A stretch of 8,243 bases of DNA from Microcaldota archaeon. GTDB taxonomy: Archaea > Micrarchaeota > Micrarchaeia > Micrarchaeales > Micrarchaeaceae. The stretch spans positions 1 to 8,243 of the forward strand of contig JAKBHG010000004.1 of NCBI GenBank assembly GCA_021836925.1, written 5' to 3'. The notes under the pieces are model-generated. The model was given only the letters and a program-made list of their open reading frames with translations. It did not search any database and was not told the origin of the DNA. Position 1 is the first letter of the stretch, and every line of letters starts with the position of its first letter. Below, piece by piece: positions 1-6,124 of this stretch. Made by a program: the position numbers and the translations under genes.

Positions 1-554
1 ACATCGTCAGCCTTGCGATAGTCGTCATCGCGATGGTCTTCTCCCTTCTCTTCCTCAGCTTCGCGTTCGTTGCGATAAGCCTCGTTGTCAGGTCGAGGAA
101 GACTCACGTTGGCATCGGAAAGAGGGTGATCCAGGAGATCGAGAAGTACATCGGCAAGGTCTTCGCAACTCTCCTGGTCTACTCGCTGATACTGCTCGCG
201 GTGAATGTGCTCTTTTACTCATCGGGGCTCGGACCTGCGATAACGGCCGTAGTGGGATTCATCGGATTCGCGATCATCTTCTACGTCCCGAGCGCCATAG
301 TCGTTGACAACAAGCGCATAGGGAGGGCCGTCAGGGACAGCGTGCGCCTGGTCCTCCGCGCCCCGCAGTTCTACGTTCTCTGGCTCGTGCTCCTCGCGGT
401 CGTCATCTCAGTTGCGGACTTTTTCTTCATCGCGATAGCTGGGATATGGGCCAGCTACATAGTCCTCATAGTCACCTCCGTGGTTGTGCTTCCGTACTTC
501 GTCATACTGCAGGCGGAGTCGTACATGAAGCGTTTCTCGCTGCTCTCGCACTGA
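1..554 (+). CDS. Multi-pass membrane protein, DUF4013/DUF7847-like (5' end outside window)
   Basis: The reading frame is open from position 3 to the TGA at 552-554, so the gene starts upstream of the window; about 183 codons are visible. An in-frame ATG at 33 lies inside a hydrophobic helix and is probably not the start. Visible are about five membrane segments with a basic loop after the first (RSRKTHVGIGKR) and a second basic amphipathic loop after the third, containing VDNKRIGRAVRDSVRLVLR. The sequence FYVPSAIVVDNKRIGRAVRDS before that helix is typical of archaeal DUF4013/DUF7847 and GPDPase-membrane-domain-like proteins, in which a '[FY]xPxxIVxD' element precedes an amphipathic helix. The biochemical role of these proteins is not established. 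It lies 56 bp before the promoter of the next gene, so it is probably a separate transcription unit. It has neither the paired cysteines nor the R..P..R..GG signature of the downstream array. Family assignment is from memory of the motif. Confidence 0.75.
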   Translation, partial: IVSLAIVVIAMVFSLLFLSFAFVAISLVVRSRKTHVGIGKRVIQEIEKYIGKVFATLLVYSLILLAVNVLFYSSGLGPAITAVVGFIGFAIIFYVPSAIVVDNKRIGRAVRDSVRLVLRAPQFYVLWLVLLAVVISVADFFFIAIAGIWASYIVLIVTSVVVLPYFVILQAESYMKRFSLLSH

Positions 555-581
555 GCCATCTTCCCAACGAGATACGGCACC

Positions 582-591
582 TTTATTAAAT
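582..591 (+). promoter_or_regulatory. Archaeal TATA box for the A-F operon, probably leaderless transcript
   Basis: TTTATTAAAT in an otherwise GC-rich region matches the archaeal box A. Its centre is about 24 bp before the ATG at 611, the usual distance from TATA box to transcription start in archaea. Transcription would therefore start at or within a few bases of the ATG, giving a leaderless mRNA. This fits the absence of a good Shine-Dalgarno sequence before 611. TATAAT at 593-598 is a second AT-rich match, but it would place the start inside the gene and has no bacterial -35 partner. No clear purine-rich BRE is seen upstream. Confidence 0.6.
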
Positions 592-610
592 CTATAATCG
601 ATGGGTTATC

Positions 611-1849
611 ATGCGTGCGAGGGTCGGGCTTCCCCTACTGATGACTTTTGTCCTGCTAGCCGGAACACTCGGGGCGCAGAGTGCAATACCATACGTTGGC
701 TACTCACCGCAGAGTGGCACAGCCCAGTGCCTGGCGAGCACCAAAGGCACCGTCTATGCGCCGACTCCGGGGGCGACCATCGCACTGACCCTGATCGCGC
801 TCCTTGTAGGATTCGACGTCGTGGTTCTCGGCTTCCTCTTCAGCAAGATGGTCCCGTCGGCAGGGATAGGGAACTGGCTCAAGAACGAGTACTACGAGCT
901 AGCCAAGTCCGCGATCCTCATAGTTGCAATATACAGTGCGATAACGATCGTGAGCGGCATCGGCCTGGTGCTGGCATACAATCCGAACAACGTGGCGTCC
1001 ACCCCTCCTACGGGCTCGATCGCAAACGTCGGTGGGCTCATAGATGAGTCGGAGTACTACCTCTGCACGGTTCAGGGCAATCTCGGCGCCGCATGGGACT
1101 TCGTCGGCCAGATCTCATTCGCGCTAGGATTCGTACAGGATATGAAGGTGGGCCTCTCTCCTGGTTTTCCGCTGATCTGGGATATTGGTGGATTCCAGTC
1201 AGGCTTCGCCGCCAACCCATACCACACCTTCATGCTCGAGTCCGGAAATCTCATCATCCAACACTTCGAGTCGACGATCTTCGACTTCCTCCAGTTCGTC
1301 CTCTTCCCTGTCAGCACGATGATAGTCGGGTTCGAGCCGCTCATTCCATACCTCGTCTGGGTCGGGCTCTCGATCATGATCCCGACGGGGCTCATCTTCC
1401 GCGCCTTCCCGTTCGTGCGCGGGGTCGGGGGAACACTCATAGCCATAGGCATCGCCACGTCGGTGATCTTCCCGGCAGTGCTCATACTTCTCGACCAGCC
1501 CATCGCCGCGCAGGCGCAGAGCATCATGCCCCCATACACGCCCAGCCCGCCCTCGCAACAATGCAGTGGAAGCTGGATATGCAACGTCTTCTCCTTCTTC
1601 CTGAACATGCCGCAGTTTAAACTCCTGGAGAGCTTCGGCCTTCAGGGGTTCACGTACTATTCGCTGGCCGCGTTCCAGGGGATCTACCCGTTCTTCAACG
1701 GCATCATGCAGTCAGGATTCTACATAATAGTGCAGCTCCTTCTCCTGGCAGCTGACATCATAATAATATACCAGTTGACAGACAGCATAGCAAAGATGCT
1801 CGGCGGCACAATAAGGCTGAGCCTCGGAAACAAGCTGAAACTCGCGTGA
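611..1849 (+). CDS. Gene A: polytopic membrane protein, VirB6/TrbL-like by topology (paralogue 1)
   Basis: This 412-residue protein has a signal peptide at residues 1-22 (Arg2 and Arg4, hydrophobic core, likely cleavage near GAQSA). Predicted membrane segments are about 55-78, 98-123, a long hydrophobic stretch 224-262, 272-293 and 366-390. The loop after TM1 carries NWLKNEYYELAK (88-99). The signature RAFPFVRGVGG (264-274) follows the long stretch, and TM4 ends in Phe287-Pro288. The four cysteines are 40 (before TM1), 152 (loop A), 318 and 324 (loop B), all predicted outside. The C-terminus is basic and cytoplasmic. It is the first gene of the array, directly behind the TATA box; the ATG at 611 fits both promoter spacing and the signal peptide. 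Role is inferred only: a membrane channel or scaffold subunit resembling VirB6/TrbL. A structural membrane protein of unknown type remains possible. Confidence 0.85.
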   Translation: MRARVGLPLLMTFVLLAGTLGAQSAIPYVGYSPQSGTAQCLASTKGTVYAPTPGATIALTLIALLVGFDVVVLGFLFSKMVPSAGIGNWLKNEYYELAKSAILIVAIYSAITIVSGIGLVLAYNPNNVASTPPTGSIANVGGLIDESEYYLCTVQGNLGAAWDFVGQISFALGFVQDMKVGLSPGFPLIWDIGGFQSGFAANPYHTFMLESGNLIIQHFESTIFDFLQFVLFPVSTMIVGFEPLIPYLVWVGLSIMIPTGLIFRAFPFVRGVGGTLIAIGIATSVIFPAVLILLDQPIAAQAQSIMPPYTPSPPSQQCSGSWICNVFSFFLNMPQFKLLESFGLQGFTYYSLAAFQGIYPFFNGIMQSGFYIIVQLLLLAADIIIIYQLTDSIAKMLGGTIRLSLGNKLKLA

Positions 1850-1851
1850 TC
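1846..1851 (+). promoter_or_regulatory. Ribosome binding site of gene B
   Basis: GTGATC is complementary to part of the archaeal 16S 3' end (GGATCACCTCC). Its GTG lies 5 bases before the ATG at 1854. It overlaps the last codons and stop of gene A, so translation of B is probably coupled to A. It supports 1854 as the start, since an in-frame stop at 1836-1838 rules out any real upstream extension. Confidence 0.5.
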
Positions 1852-1853
1852 GG

Positions 1854-3068
1854 ATGGGCTTCCTACTACTATCTGCAAACAGCGGCGTGCTCGGAAACGC
1901 ATGCACGTTCGGGGGCATCAACACCGGGAACTGGGTCAACATAAACATGATCGTCGTGCTGCTGGTGCTGACCGCCGCGTCCTTCGTCTACGCCCTGGCA
2001 GTTCTTCTCCCGGCAGCGACGAGGGAGAAGCTGAGGGGCACCGCCAAGACTGAGGCCGCGCAGGGAGTCATCTCGGCATTCCTGGTCATAATAATGGTAG
2101 TGTTCGCGGCCACGGGGTGCGAGCTCGGCAGCCTCTTCGCCGCGAGCCAGCCGTCGATGACCTACGTGAACCCGACCTCGTTCTCGGAGAACTACCTGGA
2201 GAACCTCCTCTTCATCAAGAGCACCTCCATCTTCACGCAGATGTATGCGGCGAGCGCACTCTACCTTGTCTACGGGAACCTCATCGAGTCTGTGATACCG
2301 CAGGTCGGCATACCAAAGAACGGCTTCACGCTCGGCCCCCTCAGCCTCCAGTTCGATATCAGCACCAACATCATCCAGGTCTACTACGCCTACGCAGGAA
2401 TCCTTACCGGTACGTACAGCGCGCTGCTCACCGCATCGTTCGGTGTTCTCTTCATCTTCGTGCTCCTTCTTCCTATCATCCAGGCCGTTGCGCTCACCAT
2501 GCTGGCGCCCCTCGCCATAGCCATGCGTTCGCTTCCGTTCGGCGGACCGAGGCTCCGCGAGACCTCAGACGCATTCCTCGGCATAGCGATAGCATTCGCC
2601 ATCGTCTTTCCCGTCACTATAACAATGGACTCGTACATAATCAACTGGATGTACTGCCAGGGCATGTCGACCCAGACTAACTCTCCGCTCTCGGTAGCAC
2701 CATCCGCTTGCAATCCCTACCAGATCTACCTTGGCACCAATCCGACGAGCAACATACCTGTCGACAAGCTCTTCACGGCCCAGTCTCCGCCTACGTCTTC
2801 TGGGTCCATATCATTCACCTTCCTGACGGGCGTCATCGGAGGCCAGGGGGGACCTCTATCCATCATTGGAAACTCATGGAAGAACTTCCTCGAACTGCCT
2901 CAGATAATAAACGGCTACGGCATAGAGATAGCCAACTACGTCTTCCAGTCGATAGTGCTCATGGCCCTTGACATCGCCATAACTGTGGGATTCGCACAGG
3001 GCTTTTCGAAGGGAATCTCGGCCTTCTCCGGCGCCCTCGGCGCAGGACCTTTCTGGGGTAATATGTGA
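1854..3068 (+). CDS. Gene B: polytopic membrane protein, divergent paralogue 2, uncharged N-tail
   Basis: A 404-residue paralogue without a classical signal peptide: residues 1-31 contain no Lys, Arg, Asp or Glu, while Cys17 indicates that this tail is outside. TM1 is about 30-52, followed by a cytoplasmic loop rich in Arg/Lys (REKLRGTAKTEAAQ, 57-70), TM2 71-88 and outside loop A with Cys89. A very long hydrophobic stretch (about 172-224) precedes Arg225, then SLPFGGPRLR. TM4 is about 236-257 with VFP at 251-253. Loop B holds Cys268 and Cys286, and TM5 is about 362-382. This is the most divergent signature of the set: the Gly-Gly is missing and Arg225 to the FP proline is 28 residues, against 24 in the others. 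The gene starts 4 bp after gene A and ends overlapping gene C by 1 bp. Function is inferred as for gene A, probably a distinct subunit of the same complex. Confidence 0.83.
   Translation: MGFLLLSANSGVLGNACTFGGINTGNWVNINMIVVLLVLTAASFVYALAVLLPAATREKLRGTAKTEAAQGVISAFLVIIMVVFAATGCELGSLFAASQPSMTYVNPTSFSENYLENLLFIKSTSIFTQMYAASALYLVYGNLIESVIPQVGIPKNGFTLGPLSLQFDISTNIIQVYYAYAGILTGTYSALLTASFGVLFIFVLLLPIIQAVALTMLAPLAIAMRSLPFGGPRLRETSDAFLGIAIAFAIVFPVTITMDSYIINWMYCQGMSTQTNSPLSVAPSACNPYQIYLGTNPTSNIPVDKLFTAQSPPTSSGSISFTFLTGVIGGQGGPLSIIGNSWKNFLELPQIINGYGIEIANYVFQSIVLMALDIAITVGFAQGFSKGISAFSGALGAGPFWGNM
3055..3059 (+). promoter_or_regulatory. Possible ribosome binding site of gene C
   Basis: GGGGT ends 8 bases before the ATG at 3068 and lies inside the last codons of gene B. 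The match to the anti-Shine-Dalgarno is short. It favours ATG 3068 over the GTG at 3065, from which it is only 5 bases away. Confidence 0.35.
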
Positions 3069-4777
3069 TGGGAATCAACACGCGCATCTTGATAATCATC
3101 GTCCTGCTTGTTCCGGCGCTCGCCTCTGCAGGCTCCAATCCGACACCGGCACAGCTGGCAACGCAGTTCTCCGAATTCCAGTCGTGGATACCGGTGATAT
3201 TTGTTGCGATACTCGTCAGCGCAATGCTCGTCGGGGCCTACTACATGGTTGGGGCCGCACTCAACAATCCCAAGGTGAAGGGCCAGGCGCTCTCTGAGTT
3301 CTACCAGGTGATGGGAACGGCAGTTCTGGTGTTCATCATACTCTTCGTTATGGGCATCTTCGGCAACTCGCTGGTCTTCACCGGCACCGCCGTCGATCCT
3401 TCCGCGATGTGGAAGATGTGCACGTCTCCGTATCTCACCGGCTCACAGTTCTACTTCACCAACAGCAAATACTACAACAACGACCCAAATCCGCCAAACC
3501 CCGTGCCCGGGCTGCCTGGTCCTACGACCTCCGTCTGCAACCAGCTGATAAAGCCGCTCACGCAGTCCGGGAGCGGCGGTTCCAATCCCGATCAGCTCAA
3601 CCTTGACTATGGCCTCGCCGCAGTGTACGTCATCAACGCCAACATGACCAATCAGACGATCAGCAACATCGATGCGATGTACATCTTCGACATGCAGGTA
3701 GGATGGCTCAGGTCCTTCACATCCTCTACGGTGCTATGCGAGCCTTCGCCAACGTGCCTCGCGCCTCTTCCAGGGGATGTCGCTCCGCGAACCGACTGGA
3801 TAGAGTTCTCCTACGCACCTTTCACGGCGTATGTCCTCCAGAGGGGAATAATGCCTCCCGAAGAGATATCGATGACGCTGATCTTCTACCTCTACCTGCT
3901 GACTATGACTATAATACTGCTCTTCCTATATGGCTGGCCTTACATGCTTGCTGGTGGAATAATCCTCAGGTCATTCTCGTTCACGAGGAGGGCCGGAGGG
4001 TTCCTCGTCGCGTTCGTCGTTGTCATTCTCGTGATCTATCCAATAGTGTACCTCACGGAGTACTCGGCGCTCAGCGCTCCCCTGTGCCAGTATGGAACCA
4101 CTCCGGGATCCGGCGTGGTAGGGCCGTCAGGGGCAACGTCCAATCCCGCCCCTGCCGGAGTGGCCGGAGGCACGTGCGTGCAGCTCATAGGCGTCAACTC
4201 CCTTCCTGAAATGGCCATACACGAGCTTCCGCTCCAGTACAGCTTCACCGACGAGTACAGCGCCAACCCGCAGTATCCCGACGCGAAGACGTACCAGCTG
4301 AGCTTCTTCAACATGCCGAATACCGCAGAGGTGCTGAACTACTACGGATGCTATCCGAGGAACAAGAATGCGCCGTACGCCCCAGACATTCTCGGCAAGG
4401 AGATACAGTTCTCTGCCGAGTACATGTTCCCTGCCGCGGGGCTGGGCGCAGCATTCGGCGAGCACGTGAGCCTTGATCCGATCTCCCTGATAACGGCGCT
4501 TTTCGGCGCCATAGGCCACCTGGCAGGAGGAGAGCCCCCGAGTCAGTTCACCCTGCCCCAGGCTCTGCCCTTTGTGCCTCCGCATTCATTCTACTGCTAC
4601 TATCCATACGGGATGGCCACATCCACGCTCTCCACGATAAACGTTTACGGTGTGATGGCCGTAGCCGGATTCATAGTACCCCTATTCAACGTGCTCATAA
4701 CGCTCTCAGGCATACTCGGGCTATCCGGTCTGCTCGGGGGAGATACCAACCTGGTCGGTCTTGCGAGGTTCATCTAG
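3068..4777 (+). CDS. Gene C: polytopic membrane protein with two very large outside loops (paralogue 3)
   Basis: The ATG at 3068 overlaps the TGA of gene B (TGATG) and gives 569 residues; a GTG three bases earlier would add one residue. The signal peptide is residues 1-21 (MGINTRILIIIVLLVPALAS). TM1 is about 41-64, the cytoplasmic loop carries ALSEFYQ (74-80), and TM2 is about 82-103. Outside loop A spans about 105-266 with Cys118, 157, 224 and 230, a proline-rich run near 139-153 and two N-glycosylation sequons (NMT, NQT, 192-197). A long hydrophobic stretch (267-300) leads to RSFSFTRRAGG (301-311), then TM4 ending in IYP (323-325). Loop B (about 332-525) has Cys340, 370, 428 and 510. TM5 is about 527-551 and the short tail ends LLGG...ARFI. 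It is the largest member and has the most cysteines, so it may form the main surface-exposed part of the complex. That role is inference; no known domain is recognised in the loops. Confidence 0.85.
   Translation: MGINTRILIIIVLLVPALASAGSNPTPAQLATQFSEFQSWIPVIFVAILVSAMLVGAYYMVGAALNNPKVKGQALSEFYQVMGTAVLVFIILFVMGIFGNSLVFTGTAVDPSAMWKMCTSPYLTGSQFYFTNSKYYNNDPNPPNPVPGLPGPTTSVCNQLIKPLTQSGSGGSNPDQLNLDYGLAAVYVINANMTNQTISNIDAMYIFDMQVGWLRSFTSSTVLCEPSPTCLAPLPGDVAPRTDWIEFSYAPFTAYVLQRGIMPPEEISMTLIFYLYLLTMTIILLFLYGWPYMLAGGIILRSFSFTRRAGGFLVAFVVVILVIYPIVYLTEYSALSAPLCQYGTTPGSGVVGPSGATSNPAPAGVAGGTCVQLIGVNSLPEMAIHELPLQYSFTDEYSANPQYPDAKTYQLSFFNMPNTAEVLNYYGCYPRNKNAPYAPDILGKEIQFSAEYMFPAAGLGAAFGEHVSLDPISLITALFGAIGHLAGGEPPSQFTLPQALPFVPPHSFYCYYPYGMATSTLSTINVYGVMAVAGFIVPLFNVLITLSGILGLSGLLGGDTNLVGLARFI
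4765..4769 (+). promoter_or_regulatory. Ribosome binding site deciding the GTG start of gene D
   Basis: GAGGT ends 7 bases before the GTG at 4777 and 16 bases before the next in-frame ATG at 4786. Normal spacing therefore favours GTG, which overlaps the TAG of gene C by one base. It lies in the codons for the C-terminal Ala-Arg-Phe-Ile of gene C. Confidence 0.5.
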
Positions 4778-6123
4778 TGTCGCACATGAAAAGATATATT
4801 TTCGTAATCGCCCTGGCGCTCGTCTCGCTAGCCGTGCTCCAGGGAGTCCATGCCATGCCGGCAGGTCTGGCCTTTGCCCCGAAGCCTCCTCCAGGATCCT
4901 CAACAAGCGGCGGCACCCCATTCTTCGACTGCAAGAGCCTGTTCGAAGCCGGCGCAACGGACAATGCACTGGTTACCGGTTCGGGTACCGGGACGGTGAG
5001 CCAGCTGCCCCTGGTCAACCAGAACCTGGTAAATCTCGATACGTACTCGAATCCGAACCTGCCCAACGGCGGGTTCGTTCCAATGCTCGTCGATTCGCTC
5101 ATCATTGTGCTCGTGATGCTCTCCATACTCGGGATACTTTACGGATTCGGGATGGCGTTCCAGATCAACAAGCTGACGACGTTCGTGAAGTCTGAGTACG
5201 CGGAGAGCCTGGCCAACGTAGTGATAATCCTGGTGGTGATGCTCGGGGGCTTCGGCCTCTTCAACACCACGTCGCACTTCCTCAGCGACATCGCGGCAGG
5301 GGCAACGAGCGGCGCGTCCCTTTCCCAGTCGTCCGCATCAGCATCGGCCGCGTGCATACCGGCAACCACCTCATCGGCCAGCATCTTCGAGCAGACGTGC
5401 GATGCCTACAACAGGTGCCTGATAAGCTCCGACCTGAACAGCTACGCCGGGGTATTCAGCGAACTCTTCGTTCTCGACGCGCTCACGAGCTTCCAGTTCA
5501 AGTATCTCGTGAGGGGATCGGGCTTCGAGATAAAGCCGTTCAGCGGGGTTCAGACCCTCAAGACAACGATATGGGGAGAGGAGGCCATCTCGTTCAGCCT
5601 GGTCGAGATGGGGGCCATGCTCATAGTGATGCTCTTCGTTATCTACTTCCTCTTCCCTCTCTTCTTCTATGCCGGCATAGCCCTGCGCACGCTGCCGTGG
5701 ACCCGCGCGGCCGGCGGATCTCTGCTCGCGCTGTTCATAGCGTTCTACATCGTCTTCCCTGCCCTCCTCTTCTCGTTCGCGCAGATAGGCCCGGACAGCA
5801 GCGGCGTCTGCTCATCGGTTACAACGTCATCCGCATCGTCCACCTCCCCGACGTCGCTCTGCAATCCATCCTCCTTCTACGGCAGCGTCGGAGGCTCGAT
5901 AGGCAACGCTCTCAAGACCGCGGCCGGATTCGTGGGCAACCAGTTCGGGGGAGCGATGCTCGGAAACGTCTACGAATTCACCAGCGAGATCACCTATACC
6001 GCGCTGCAGTTCTTCGGCGTTGTGATATCATTTATTATATCTTACGACCTACTGGAGTTTCTCGGCGACTTCCTCGGCGCGCCGTCGCTCCAGAGCGGAA
6101 GGATACTCAGCAAGGTGATATAG
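4777..6123 (+). CDS. Gene D: polytopic membrane protein, VirB6/TrbL-like signature (paralogue 4)
   Basis: A 448-residue protein if GTG 4777 is used, 445 if ATG 4786; the Shine-Dalgarno GAGGT favours GTG. Signal peptide is residues 1-26 (cleavage near GVHA). TM1 is about 103-126, the cytoplasmic loop is NKLTTFVKSEYAES (131-144), and TM2 is about 145-164. Loop A is Ser/Ala-rich (178-202) with Cys193, 208 and 214; Cys52 lies in the N-terminal ectodomain. TM3 is about 274-303, then RTLPWTRAAGG (304-314), and TM4 ends in VFP (326-328). Loop B is again Ser/Thr-rich with Cys345 and Cys362. TM5 is about 406-428, with a tail ending RILSKVI. It gives the cleanest version of the family plan and the best match to what I recall of the TrbL/VirB6 pattern after TM3 (hydrophobic, Pro, x, Thr-Arg). 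It overlaps gene C by 1 bp and ends 1 bp before gene E. Membrane translocation role is inferred. Confidence 0.83.
   Translation: MSHMKRYIFVIALALVSLAVLQGVHAMPAGLAFAPKPPPGSSTSGGTPFFDCKSLFEAGATDNALVTGSGTGTVSQLPLVNQNLVNLDTYSNPNLPNGGFVPMLVDSLIIVLVMLSILGILYGFGMAFQINKLTTFVKSEYAESLANVVIILVVMLGGFGLFNTTSHFLSDIAAGATSGASLSQSSASASAACIPATTSSASIFEQTCDAYNRCLISSDLNSYAGVFSELFVLDALTSFQFKYLVRGSGFEIKPFSGVQTLKTTIWGEEAISFSLVEMGAMLIVMLFVIYFLFPLFFYAGIALRTLPWTRAAGGSLLALFIAFYIVFPALLFSFAQIGPDSSGVCSSVTTSSASSTSPTSLCNPSSFYGSVGGSIGNALKTAAGFVGNQFGGAMLGNVYEFTSEITYTALQFFGVVISFIISYDLLEFLGDFLGAPSLQSGRILSKVI
6113..6119 (+). promoter_or_regulatory. Strong ribosome binding site of gene E
   Basis: AGGTGAT is fully complementary to the 16S 3' end and stops 5 bases before the ATG at 6125. 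It is the best Shine-Dalgarno in the window. It sits within the codons for Lys-Val-Ile at the end of gene D, so ribosomes ending D can pass directly to E. Confidence 0.7.
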
Positions 6124-6124
6124 T

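Noticed and set aside
555..581. Possible terminator after the first gene
   Set aside because: No T-run or stable hairpin is evident between the stop at 554 and the TATA box, so none is claimed.
601..1047. Alternative ATG at 601, in another frame, close to the promoter
   Set aside because: Its product is Arg/His-rich and ends early. The frame from 611 gives a signal peptide and a full family member, and fits the TATA spacing at least as well.
1072..1608. Minus-strand open frame of 178 codons inside gene A
   Set aside because: It lies wholly within gene A, which has signal peptide, membrane segments and family motifs. No initiation signals are seen for the antisense frame.
4788..4802. TATA-like AAAAGATATATTTT near the start of gene D
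   Set aside because: A start about 25 bp downstream would fall inside the signal peptide of D. The sequence is explained by coding for Lys-Arg-Tyr-Ile-Phe.
6029..6046. AT-rich stretch TCATTTATTATATCTTAC in gene D that resembles a promoter
   Set aside because: It encodes hydrophobic residues of TM5, and the expected start would lie well before gene E and inside D. Gene E already has a strong Shine-Dalgarno and tight coupling.
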